A DNA stretch of 14,959 nt from Betaproteobacteria bacterium (GCA_025354965.1 JANXLW010000319.1:1-14959); one strand, 5' to 3'. Positions 7,075 through 14,211 are shown, counted from the stretch's first letter. Notes: generated by a model not told the origin, from the letters alone. Translations and numbers: made by a program.

Positions 7075-7659
7075 GTGGAAAATTCTCCAACAACCACTTT
7101 CCATGAATTGGAACCCGTATCAGGCTGGGTAAAACGTTGGTCCCACCTGATTGCGCACCACGGTGCGGTGCTGGACATCGCTTGCGGGAAGGGTAGGCAC
7201 ATGAAATGGTTCTCAGACAGAGGCCATCCAGTCACAGGCGTCGATCGCTCGCCCCAAGCAATTGAAACAGCAGCGTGTTATGGCGAGACCCTGCTGGCGG
7301 ACATCGAGAATGGCCCCTGGCCTTTGATGAGGGGCGATCAGGTTCGTCAATTCGAAGCAGTGCTTGTTACCAACTATTTGTGGCGACCACTGTTCCCGCT
7401 GATCGCGCAAAGTGTTTTGACTGGTGGTCTGCTCATTTATGAAACGTTCTCCCAGGGTAACGGTACAGTGGGAAGACCGTCTCGAACTGATTTTCTATTG
7501 CAGCCTTTGGAGTTGTTGTCAAGCTTTGAAAATATGCGCACTATCGCCTTTGAAGAGGGGTTCCTTGAAAATCCACCCCGCTTCGTGCAACGCATAGTCT
7601 GCGTGAACGCCGATCCGGGATTTCCCGACAGTCCGACACCGGCCCGCTACCTGCTCTAG
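7075..7659 (+). CDS. Class I SAM-dependent methyltransferase (TehB-like)
   Basis: The 194-residue protein has the Rossmann methyltransferase core: motif I VLDIACGKGRHMKW (D34 to W44), the acidic D57 that binds the ribose (VTGVDRS), and a GGLLIYETFSQGN strand near the C-terminal half. The LDIACGKGRH version is typical of small methyltransferases annotated as TehB- or SAM_MT25-like. The substrate is unknown. The start is a GTG at 7075, since an in-frame TAG at 7060-7062 blocks any earlier start. It sits 12 bases after the 41-residue protein gene and just before dapA; such genes are often found beside dapA in this family of bacteria, without a known functional link. Confidence 0.85.
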   Translation: MENSPTTTFHELEPVSGWVKRWSHLIAHHGAVLDIACGKGRHMKWFSDRGHPVTGVDRSPQAIETAACYGETLLADIENGPWPLMRGDQVRQFEAVLVTNYLWRPLFPLIAQSVLTGGLLIYETFSQGNGTVGRPSRTDFLLQPLELLSSFENMRTIAFEEGFLENPPRFVQRIVCVNADPGFPDSPTPARYLL

Positions 7660-7660
7660 T

Positions 7661-7666
7661 TAGAAT
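7661..7666 (+). promoter_or_regulatory. Possible -10 box for dapA-bamC
   Basis: TAGAAT begins immediately after the methyltransferase stop and lies 29 bases before the dapA ATG, which would give a leader of about 23 bases. The context TTAGAATG also occurs upstream of the MFS gene. No convincing -35 box is present at 16-18 bases spacing. Confidence 0.4.
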
Positions 7667-7695
7667 GCTCCTTTACCGTTAACGAACCCTCGGAC

Positions 7696-8589
7696 ATGAC
7701 ATCATCAACTAGCCAAATCATGGGCAGCATCGTGGCACTGGTCACCCCCATGCACGACGATGGCAGCGTGGACTATCCTGCGCTACGTAAACTGATTGAT
7801 TGGCACATCGCCGAGGGCACGGATTGTATTGGCGTCGTTGGCACCACTGGGGAGTCGCCTACCGTCAATGTGCAGGAGCATTGCGAAATCATCCGGGTCG
7901 CTGTAGAGCAAGCCTCAGGACGTGTACCGATCATGGCTGGCTGCGGCGCCAACTCCACAGTAGAGGCAATTGAGTTGGCCAAATTTGCCAAGGCAGTGGG
8001 GGCCGATTGCCAGTTGCAGGTGGTGCCCTACTACAACAAGCCGACCCAGGAAGGTCAGTACCTGCATTTCAAGGCTATTGCGCAATCGGTTGATCTTCCA
8101 ATGATTCTCTACAACGTACCCGGTCGCACGGTGGCGGATATGGCTCATGACACCGTTCTGCGTCTGGCGCAGGTGCCTGGAATCGTTGGCATCAAGGAAG
8201 CCACGGGCAATGTTGAGCGGGCCCAATGGCTCATCCGTGAAGTACCCAAAGGTTTTGCCGTTTACTCCGGCGACGACCCAACGGCGGTGGCCCTCATGCT
8301 GTGTGGCGGACAGGGCAACGTCAGCGTAACGGCCAACGTGGCGCCCAGACTCATGCACGAGTTGTGTGTCGCAGCGATGGCTGGCGACACAAAGCGCGCA
8401 ATGGAAATTCAATTCAAGTTGATGCCATTGCACAGAAATCTATTCGTTGAGGCCAATCCCATACCCGTCAAATGGGCGATGGCGAGGCTAAAACTTTGCG
8501 GTGCCACCATGCGCCTACCGCTGACACCTTTGACACAAAGCAATGAGGCTTTGGTTGAAAGCACTTTACGCGCAACCGGCCTGGTCTGA
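7696..8589 (+). CDS. dapA: 4-hydroxy-tetrahydrodipicolinate synthase
   Basis: DapA condenses pyruvate with aspartate semialdehyde in the cytoplasm, the first committed step to diaminopimelate (cell wall) and lysine. The 297-residue protein is a TIM barrel of the DapA/NanA family. The Schiff-base lysine is K167 (GIKEATGN), the catalytic tyrosine Y139 (YNVPGRT), and the threonine pair T50-T51 lies in GTTGESPT. Length matches E. coli DapA (292). The ATG at 7696 is preceded by a weak CGGA. bamC follows after 38 bases, the same order as in E. coli, so the two are probably co-transcribed. Confidence 0.97.
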   Translation: MTSSTSQIMGSIVALVTPMHDDGSVDYPALRKLIDWHIAEGTDCIGVVGTTGESPTVNVQEHCEIIRVAVEQASGRVPIMAGCGANSTVEAIELAKFAKAVGADCQLQVVPYYNKPTQEGQYLHFKAIAQSVDLPMILYNVPGRTVADMAHDTVLRLAQVPGIVGIKEATGNVERAQWLIREVPKGFAVYSGDDPTAVALMLCGGQGNVSVTANVAPRLMHELCVAAMAGDTKRAMEIQFKLMPLHRNLFVEANPIPVKWAMARLKLCGATMRLPLTPLTQSNEALVESTLRATGLV

Positions 8590-8627
8590 CTGGCCTTGCC
8601 TTACTTATTACCCACAGGGACACTTTC

Positions 8628-9707
8628 GTGAATCACTCCTCCAAACTTGCGCTGCTGAGCCTGTCACTGGCTCTTGCTGCCTGTTCCTCCCTTGACAGCG
8701 ACAAAATCAACTACAAAGGTGCAGGCAAAGGACCGTCACTCGATGTTCCACCGGATTTGACGCAACTATCGCGTGACAGCCGTTACACAACTCCAGGCGA
8801 AGCGGTGAGCGCGTCCAGCTTCCAAATCGGTCAAGGCAATCAATCTGCACCCACGGCGATCAATTCAATGAACGACGTTCGCATTGATCGTGCCGGCACC
8901 CAGCGCTGGCTGGTAATCAACCGGCCGGCAGATAAACTTTGGCAACCGGTACGCGACTTCTGGCAAGAAAGTGGATTCTCGCTGACCATGGACCAAGCCA
9001 ACCTTGGCATTATGGAAACCGATTGGGCGGAAAATCGCGCCAAATTGCCGCAAGACTTCATTCGCAACACAATTGGAAAGCTGTTTGATTCGCTGTATTC
9101 GACGGGGGAGCGCGATAAGTTTCGCACACGTCTTGAAAGAACTGCCAATGGCGGAACCGAAATTTTCATAAGCCACCGGGGCATGGTAGAGGTATACAGC
9201 AATACACAAAAAGATACTACAGTCTGGCAGCCCCGCCCCGTCGACCCGGAACTTGAAGCAGAATTTCTCAGCCGACTGATGGTCAAACTCGGTGCAACTC
9301 AAGAGCAGTCCAAGGCGCTGATGGCAACCGGGGTAAGCAGGAGTAGTGCGCGCGTCACCACTGTCAATGGGCAATCGGTCGTTCAAATTGAGGAGGGGTT
9401 TGATCGTGCGTGGCGACGGGTGGGCTTGTCGCTGGACCGCACTGGTTTTACTGTTGAAGACAGGGACCGTGTTCAGGGAGTATATTTTGTCCGCTATGTT
9501 GAACCGTTAGTCGATAAAAAAGATGCCGGCTTCTTCAGTTCGCTCTTTGGCGGCGCAAAATCAGACGCCAACCCTCTGAAATATCGTATTGCCGTGGTTA
9601 GTCAGGGTGAGTCGACCACTGTTTCAGTACTCAGTGCCACTGGAGCACCGGATAGCTCGGTCAACGCACAACGCATCGTGAAGGTAATTGCCGAGGACCT
9701 CAAGTAA
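8628..9707 (+). CDS. bamC: Outer membrane protein assembly factor BamC (lipoprotein)
   Basis: BamC is an accessory lipoprotein of the BAM complex that inserts beta-barrel proteins into the outer membrane. The 359-residue precursor has a lipoprotein signal peptide ending in the lipobox LAAC, with C19 as the lipidated residue. A long unstructured segment follows, as in other BamC proteins (LDVPPDLTQLSRDSRY near 39-54). Two helix-grip domains come next, at roughly residues 90-200 and 245-357 (GFDRAWRRVGLSLDRTGF opens the second). The GTG start at 8628 has a good ribosome binding site, CAGGGA at 8615-8620. dapA lies upstream, as in E. coli where bamC was once called dapX. A terminator follows the stop. 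Confidence 0.93.
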   Translation: MNHSSKLALLSLSLALAACSSLDSDKINYKGAGKGPSLDVPPDLTQLSRDSRYTTPGEAVSASSFQIGQGNQSAPTAINSMNDVRIDRAGTQRWLVINRPADKLWQPVRDFWQESGFSLTMDQANLGIMETDWAENRAKLPQDFIRNTIGKLFDSLYSTGERDKFRTRLERTANGGTEIFISHRGMVEVYSNTQKDTTVWQPRPVDPELEAEFLSRLMVKLGATQEQSKALMATGVSRSSARVTTVNGQSVVQIEEGFDRAWRRVGLSLDRTGFTVEDRDRVQGVYFVRYVEPLVDKKDAGFFSSLFGGAKSDANPLKYRIAVVSQGESTTVSVLSATGAPDSSVNAQRIVKVIAEDLK

Positions 9708-9736
9708 AAAGAACGCATTGCGGGATTGTTCAGGCG

Positions 9737-9767
9737 AAAAAAAAGCCACCTTACGGTGGCTTTTTTT
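9737..9767. terminator. Bidirectional intrinsic terminator between bamC and the small lipoprotein gene
   Basis: GCCACC (9745-9750) and GGTGGC (9755-9760) form a six-base-pair stem with a TTAC loop. Eight A bases precede it and seven T bases follow it. It can therefore terminate bamC transcripts on the plus strand and those of the convergent lipoprotein gene on the minus strand. Confidence 0.92.
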
Positions 9768-9784
9768 AAGCTGGAAGTACTGGC

Positions 9785-9988
9785 TTACTTCTTCACTGCA
9801 GATGCTGCATCAGCAGGAGCAGCAGCCGGAGCGGCTGCACCTGATGCAGCTGCTTCAGGTGCGGGAGCTGCCGCCGGTGCAGGGGCTGCCATAGGTGCGG
9901 GAGCAGGAGCAGGAGCTTCTTCTTTTTTACCACAAGCAGCTAAAGCAGCGGCAGCAATAACAGCGGCCAAAATGAGCGTTTTATTCAT
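9785..9988 (-). CDS. Small Ala/Pro-rich lipoprotein
   Basis: The 67-residue precursor has a clear lipoprotein signal peptide: MNKTLILAAVIAAAALAAC, lipobox LAAC with C19. The mature part begins CGKKEE and is then almost only Ala, Pro and a few Ser, Gly, Glu and Asp, ending in KK; I count 24 Ala and 10 Pro in 49 residues. Such a tail is expected to be extended and disordered, perhaps spanning part of the periplasm. I recall comparable unnamed lipoproteins in Comamonadaceae but no function. The ATG at 9988 has a weak AGG upstream. Its roughly 100-base leader contains a U-tailed palindrome, and the terminator at 9737-9767 closes the transcript. Confidence 0.82.
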   Translation of the reverse strand: MNKTLILAAVIAAAALAACGKKEEAPAPAPAPMAAPAPAAAPAPEAAASGAAAPAAAPADAASAVKK

Positions 9989-10010
9989 TTGAAAAATTAC
10001 CTAGTGAGTT

Positions 10011-10056
10011 AAAAAAACAATTTCCGGAAATTGTCAGTGCAGAGGACTGCAACGAC
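10011..10056 (-). promoter_or_regulatory. Terminator-like attenuator candidate in the lipoprotein leader
   Basis: A perfect 18-base palindrome at 10017-10034 (ACAATTT, CCGG, AAATTGT) is followed on the minus strand by an unbroken run of seven T bases, the layout of an intrinsic terminator. Just upstream, 10033-10056 forms another hairpin: TGCAG and CTGCA around a four-base loop, extended by further pairs with one mismatch. Both lie between the putative -10 box (10096-10101) and the ATG at 9988. This suggests attenuation or a separate short RNA of about 80 bases. The structure is seen; the regulation is inferred. Confidence 0.55.
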
Positions 10057-10095
10057 CAAGCAAAAATGACTCGAGATCTCTTTGCTCAGCCGTGG

Positions 10096-10101
10096 ATTAT
10101 A
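10096..10101 (-). promoter_or_regulatory. -10 box for the small lipoprotein gene
   Basis: TATAAT on the minus strand is a consensus -10 box. Transcription would start near 10089, giving a leader of about 100 bases. No good -35 box lies at 16-18 bases; AGTTCT at 17 matches poorly. The box is followed by CCACGGCTG, a string shared with the helicase upstream region. Confidence 0.55.
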
Positions 10102-10143
10102 AGGCAAATCTGGTGATCAGAACTGAGAAGGTGGCTGGACGCT

Positions 10144-11976
10144 TCAAACGCTGCGCGCTGTTCGCTTCTTGGCGTCGCGCGGCACAAAGACTTTGCCAGT
10201 GTTGCCTGGTTTTACGCCCATCGGCTTGCCAAAGGTCGACTTGCGAGGGCCAAAATCACCTCGTGGGGCTGCGCCATCGTTACGCGCGCTGGCGAAACGG
10301 TCATTGAAGCCACCCTTGCGTTCATAGCTGAAACCGTCACGCGGGCTGCTGCGACCATCCGCTTGGGCGGATCCACCACCGCTGTTGTATTGATAGCCAC
10401 CTGTTCCCGAATCACGAGTATTGCCAGAATACCTGTCTGCGCCGCCGCCACGATTTACGCCAAAACCACCTGGACGGCCTCCGCCTCCAAAATTGCGGTC
10501 TCGTGAGTGGTAGCCACTGCCGCCCCCCCGGCTTTCACGGCCACCAAAATTGGAATTGGGACGCGAGTCCGGGAAGCGCTGCTGAGGCTCCATACCCGGA
10601 ATGGTCTCCCCTTTGAACTGATGATGACTGTAAAACTCAATGTCCATTATCTTGCGACGATCACGAAATTCGGCAAATGTCACTGCGAGACCATCGCGCC
10701 CTGCCCGACCGGTGCGACCGATACGATGTGTGTAGTCTTCTGCCTTCATCGGCAAGCCAAAATTGAACACGTGGCTCACCGTCGGCACGTCAATACCACG
10801 TGCCGCCACATCGGTCGCCACCAAAATTTGCACCTGCCCTTGACGCAGTGCCATCAAGCGACGGTTGCGCAGCCCCTGGCTCAGCGCGCCATGCAACGCC
10901 ACTGCAGAAAATCCCTCTTGTTGCAGATCATTGGCCAAACCGTCGCATTCGATTTGGGTACTGGCAAAAACAATAGCTTGGTTGATAGTCGTGTCACGCA
11001 ACCAGTGATCCAGCAACTTGCGTTTGTGTTGAGCGTTGTCGGCCCAGAACAGCTTCTGCTGGATGTTCTGATGTTGTTCCTGCGGGCTGTCAATCTGCAG
11101 GCGTTGCGGTTCACGCATGACGCGCTGGGCTAGTTGCTGAATGCGCGGTGCAAATGTTGCACTGAACATCATGGTCTGCTTGCGCTGGATGGTGAGTTGG
11201 TTTATTTCTGCCAAATCGTCCGAGAAGCCCAGATCCAGCATGCGGTCGGCCTCGTCAACCACTAGGAATTGAATTTGGTCAAGCTTGATTTGCATGGAAC
11301 GCTGCAGGTCCAGTAGACGACCCGGAGTGGCGACCACAAGGTTGGCATTCTGCAGTTTTGCAATTTGCAACTGATAAGGCATGCCACCCACGATATTTGC
11401 AACGCGCAAGCCGCGACAGTGTTGCACCAAGTCGATAGCGTCATGTGCCACTTGCTGGGCAAGTTCGCGCGTAGGGCAAACAACCAGGGCACCAGGTGCT
11501 GCCGCAGAGAAATTGCGGGGGTTTGTGGGGTCTTTGCGCTTGGCACGCTTGGGCGGTGCCTCGCCTTTTGCCGCAGCTTGGGCCACAGCATGCTCAAAAT
11601 CGGCGCGCTCTTTCGCGTCGGCCTGGGACTGCTGACTTAGCAGTGTATGCAGAACTGGCAACAGGAATGCGGCAGTCTTGCCACTGCCTGTCTGGCTTGA
11701 CACCATCAAGTCAATAAAGCGCGCAGCCTCATCAGACCCGCTATGCCCTTGCATAGCCAGAGGAATGGTTTTCAGTTGCACCGGGGTCGGTTGCGTAAAG
11801 CCCAAGTCCTTTACGGCCTGAAGCAGTTCAGTGGCCAGACCAAAAGTTAAAAATCCATTGGGAATCGCTTCGACGGCTTCAGGGGTCGGGATCCGGCTTT
11901 GCGGCGTATCAGCCATCTGATCGGAAGAATTTTCGACAAGCGTGATTTCGCCCATCGCTCGAATAGCGTCAGTCAT
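10144..11976 (-). CDS. rhlE: DEAD-box ATP-dependent RNA helicase, RhlE type
   Basis: The protein remodels RNA using ATP, probably in ribosome assembly or RNA decay. In the 610-residue product the Q motif (GFTQPTPVQ) precedes motif I SQTGSGKT at 94-101, Ia PTRELA at 168-173, motif II DEAD at 241-244, SAT at 272-274, ARGID at 392-396 and motif VI HRIGRTGR at 417-424. A basic, Ala-rich insert of about 49 residues (113-161) separates motifs I and Ia. The C-terminal 140 residues are Gly/Arg/Ser-rich with RGG-like repeats, a likely RNA-binding tail. The frame extends to a TTG at 12024; I prefer the ATG at 11976. It lies downstream of orn on the same strand across a 237-base gap with possible leader structure. 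RhlE is the nearest subfamily; the exact paralogue is less certain. Confidence 0.9.
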   Translation of the reverse strand: MTDAIRAMGEITLVENSSDQMADTPQSRIPTPEAVEAIPNGFLTFGLATELLQAVKDLGFTQPTPVQLKTIPLAMQGHSGSDEAARFIDLMVSSQTGSGKTAAFLLPVLHTLLSQQSQADAKERADFEHAVAQAAAKGEAPPKRAKRKDPTNPRNFSAAAPGALVVCPTRELAQQVAHDAIDLVQHCRGLRVANIVGGMPYQLQIAKLQNANLVVATPGRLLDLQRSMQIKLDQIQFLVVDEADRMLDLGFSDDLAEINQLTIQRKQTMMFSATFAPRIQQLAQRVMREPQRLQIDSPQEQHQNIQQKLFWADNAQHKRKLLDHWLRDTTINQAIVFASTQIECDGLANDLQQEGFSAVALHGALSQGLRNRRLMALRQGQVQILVATDVAARGIDVPTVSHVFNFGLPMKAEDYTHRIGRTGRAGRDGLAVTFAEFRDRRKIMDIEFYSHHQFKGETIPGMEPQQRFPDSRPNSNFGGRESRGGGSGYHSRDRNFGGGGRPGGFGVNRGGGADRYSGNTRDSGTGGYQYNSGGGSAQADGRSSPRDGFSYERKGGFNDRFASARNDGAAPRGDFGPRKSTFGKPMGVKPGNTGKVFVPRDAKKRTARSV

Positions 11977-12187
11977 ATATTTACTCACACGCGAGCGCCG
12001 CAGGATAAGCGACTGCTCCGTCAATGGTTAAAAAACACCAACCATCAAACGGAACCTGCTCTGACTCACGAGGAGTTCCATCAGCGCGGGGAGTCCTTTT
12101 CAACAGATTCGCGGTCGCGAACGTTTTGGACCCAATGAATGAAGGGAGATGTGCAAATATGCGCCGCTGTTTGCAGCGCAGCCGTGG

Positions 12188-12193
12188 ATTATC
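12188..12193 (-). promoter_or_regulatory. Possible -10 box of a long-leader helicase promoter
   Basis: GATAAT on the minus strand, followed by CCACGGCTG as in the lipoprotein promoter at 10096. Use of this box would give a leader of about 200 bases before the ATG at 11976. That leader contains hairpins, such as TTCGCG/CGCGAA at 12108-12121 and ATGGTT/AACCAT at 12024-12045. No strong -35 box is visible. The remaining gap shows no gene. Confidence 0.3.
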
Positions 12194-12213
12194 ACATGGA
12201 TTCGGGTTTCTAC

Positions 12214-12804
12214 CTAATCCAAGCTTAGTCTGAGAAAATGTTCCCTGTAGTGTTCCAGTTCGTCGATGGACTCATGGACATCCGCCAAGGCGGTATGGCA
12301 CTGCTGCTTTTTGAACAGTTTGTATACATCTGGACGCCAGCGTTTGGATAACTCCTTTAGCGTGCTCACATCGACGTTACGATAATGAAAATATGCCTCG
12401 AGTTTTGGCATATATTTCGCCAGAAAACGTCGATCCTGCCCAATGCTATTGCCACACATAGGGGAACCCTTTTTCGGCACATATTGACTTAGAAAGGAGA
12501 TTAGCTGAGTCTCAGCCTCGACCTCCGACATCGTCGAGGCTTTGACTTTTTCAATCAATCCACTTTTACCATGAGTGCCTTTGTTCCAGGCATCCATCCT
12601 TTCGATTTGCTCATCGCTTTGGTGAATGACCAGGACGGGGCCTTCAGTCCGGAATTCGAGCTTGGGTCCTGTGACGACAACGGCAATCTCAATAATGCGG
12701 TCTGTCGCCGGTTCAAGCCCCGTCATCTCGCAATCAAGCCAGGCAAGGTTTTGATCGGATTTGACAAGCAATGCTGCTGTCGGCGGGTTGCTCAAAGTAT
12801 TCAT
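12214..12804 (-). CDS. orn: Oligoribonuclease
   Basis: Orn is a cytoplasmic 3'-5' exoribonuclease that degrades the last di- to pentanucleotides of RNA decay, including pGpG from cyclic-di-GMP turnover. The predicted 196-residue protein belongs to the DEDDh family: D24 and E26 (WLDCEMTGL), D124 (NSIGQDRRFL), and H170 with D175 (HTALADVHES). E. coli Orn has 181 residues. The ATG at 12804 (MNTLSNPP) leaves a short variable N-terminus before the conserved NLAWLDCEMTGL. An in-frame ATG at 12843 with a weak GGGA upstream is the alternative; the open frame continues to 12963 inside the divergent gene and is unlikely to be used. It is divergent from the M48 peptidase gene at 12878. Confidence 0.95.
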   Translation of the reverse strand: MNTLSNPPTAALLVKSDQNLAWLDCEMTGLEPATDRIIEIAVVVTGPKLEFRTEGPVLVIHQSDEQIERMDAWNKGTHGKSGLIEKVKASTMSEVEAETQLISFLSQYVPKKGSPMCGNSIGQDRRFLAKYMPKLEAYFHYRNVDVSTLKELSKRWRPDVYKLFKKQQCHTALADVHESIDELEHYREHFLRLSLD

Positions 12805-12877
12805 TCTCGGAATTGTCGCCGATAGCCTAAACTCTGGCGCCATAGTTATCCCGATTCCACGTTTTTCTATTCCATAG

Positions 12878-14119
12878 ATGTTGACCTTTGCATTTGCTTC
12901 AATGCTGCTCGTCGGTGTGATGCTGAAATTTTGGCTCGGCTGGCGCCATATGCGGCATATCACTTGGCACCGGGCACAAGTGCCGGCACTCTTTACGCCA
13001 ATGATCCCGCTGCCCGCGCATCAGAAGGCGGCTGACTACACCATCGCCAAGGTTCGTTTTGGCTTAATGGAGCTGACAATGGGCTCTGTAGTACTGATTG
13101 GCTGGACATTGCTGGGTGGACTGACAATCCTCAATCAGTTCGTGCTAAGCTGGCTGGAAGGGGGCATGATCCAGCAGCTTGCTCTACTTGCAGCGTATGT
13201 ATTGATCAACGGCCTGATCGATTTGCCCATGACCCTGTACCAGACCTTCGTGATAGAGCAGCGTTTCGGCTTTAATAAAATTACCTTGCGGCTCTGGCTC
13301 ATGGATTTGCTCAAATCAACCCTGATGGGGATCGTCTTTGGCCTTTTGATTGGCGCTCTTATTTTGTGGCTGATGGGCACTGCCGGCGGTTGGTGGTGGC
13401 TGTGGGCCTGGGGCGTCTGGATGAGCTTCAATTTACTGATGCTTTTTGTATATCCAGCGTTCATCGCACCGCTATTCAACAAGTTTGTACCGCTGGAGGA
13501 CGAAACTCTCAAGTCCAGTGTGACGGCATTGATGGAACGTTGCGGCTTTGCCGCCAAGGGTCTGTTCGTGATGGACGGATCCAAACGCAGCGCGCACGCG
13601 AATGCCTACTTCACTGGTTTTGGTGCTGCCAAGCGAGTGGTTTTTTATGACACCCTGCTGAGCAAACTGTCAGCCACCGAAGTGAACGCCGTGCTGGCTC
13701 ACGAGCTGGGACACTTCAAGCACAAGCATATTGTCAAGCGCATAGGATCAATGTTTATCATTAGTCTGCTTTGCTTTGCTTTGCTGGGCTGGCTGGCGAC
13801 ACAGATTTGGTTCTACACCGGGCTGGGGGTAGAGCCAAACCTTGTTGCCCCGAATGACGCGCTTGCGCTTGCGCTGTTCATGCTGGCGATTCCTGTTTTT
13901 AGTTTCCCGTTCACTCCCCTGTTTGCGTATTTTTCAAGGGAGCATGAGTTTGAAGCTGATGCCTACGCGGTGGCCCACACCAATGGTCAGGATCTCGCCA
14001 CCGCACTGCTAAAACTTTACGAAGACAATGCGTCGACGCTGACAGCCGATCCGATCTATGTGAAGTACTACTATTCTCATCCACCGGCTTCCGAACGCCT
14101 CGCAAGAATCGTTGCATGA
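12878..14119 (+). CDS. M48-family membrane metallopeptidase (Ste24/CAAX protease-like)
   Basis: This integral inner-membrane zinc protease resembles eukaryotic Ste24. The 413 residues begin with the peptidase M48 N-terminal membrane domain, with several hydrophobic segments between about residues 1 and 200. The zinc site HELGH is at 275-279 and the third ligand E357 is in HEFEADAYA, with D361 completing the ExxxD pattern. Bacteria lack prenylated CAAX substrates, so its role is probably membrane protein quality control, an inference. The ATG at 12878 opens directly into the first membrane segment. The C-terminus SERLARIVA is close to the usual family end. However, its stop codon lies inside an out-of-frame remnant of a pcd gene, so the last two or three residues may be altered. 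Confidence 0.92.
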   Translation: MLTFAFASMLLVGVMLKFWLGWRHMRHITWHRAQVPALFTPMIPLPAHQKAADYTIAKVRFGLMELTMGSVVLIGWTLLGGLTILNQFVLSWLEGGMIQQLALLAAYVLINGLIDLPMTLYQTFVIEQRFGFNKITLRLWLMDLLKSTLMGIVFGLLIGALILWLMGTAGGWWWLWAWGVWMSFNLLMLFVYPAFIAPLFNKFVPLEDETLKSSVTALMERCGFAAKGLFVMDGSKRSAHANAYFTGFGAAKRVVFYDTLLSKLSATEVNAVLAHELGHFKHKHIVKRIGSMFIISLLCFALLGWLATQIWFYTGLGVEPNLVAPNDALALALFMLAIPVFSFPFTPLFAYFSREHEFEADAYAVAHTNGQDLATALLKLYEDNASTLTADPIYVKYYYSHPPASERLARIVA

Positions 14120-14183
14120 CGTTGGCGGCAATTCGATGACCGATTTTGAAAGTGTGGCGCAGGGTGACGACCTCCTTCCTTGA
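14115..14183 (+). pseudogene. C-terminal remnant of a pterin-4a-carbinolamine dehydratase gene (pcd/phhB)
   Basis: In the frame of 14115 the sequence reads HDVGGNSMTDF and ends DDLLP before a TGA at 14181-14183. This resembles the C-terminus of pterin-4a-carbinolamine dehydratase (H-x-x-GG, then [TN]DF, an Ala and a D-x-L near the end; compared from memory). The family is about 100 residues long, so only about the last 22 remain. The frame differs from that of the M48 gene, whose TGA (14117-14119) lies within the remnant. In related bacteria a pcd gene often sits between the M48 gene and rsgA, as I recall. I infer a deletion that removed its first three quarters. Confidence 0.6.
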
Positions 14184-14211
14184 TGATGAATCAACAGCAG
14201 ACGGACCATTG

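Noticed and set aside
7067..7132. ATG at 7067 as the start of the methyltransferase
   Set aside because: It is in a different frame and ends after 21 codons; the methyltransferase frame opens with GTG at 7075.
9785..9960. Repetitive GCA/GGAGCA tract considered as a tandem repeat or CRISPR-like array
   Set aside because: The units are irregular and are explained by Ala/Pro codons of a lipoprotein; there are no conserved repeats with unique spacers.
9726..9992. Plus-strand Ala/Gly-rich frame over the small lipoprotein gene
   Set aside because: Its composition is the mirror of the Ala/Pro coding on the other strand; it crosses the bamC terminator and lacks a ribosome binding site.
10507..11133. 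Plus-strand open frame of 208 codons opposite the helicase gene
   Set aside because: It overlaps conserved helicase motifs on the other strand and shows no domain of its own.
12805..12963. Extended N-terminus of orn reaching into the divergent M48 gene
   Set aside because: The extra 53 residues are not part of the Orn fold and overlap the first membrane segment of the M48 protein; starts at 12804 or 12843 are far more likely.
14136..14183. A 15-codon ATG frame before rsgA considered as a leader peptide
   Set aside because: The same frame continues upstream into HDVGG, so a pcd C-terminal remnant explains it better than a leader peptide.
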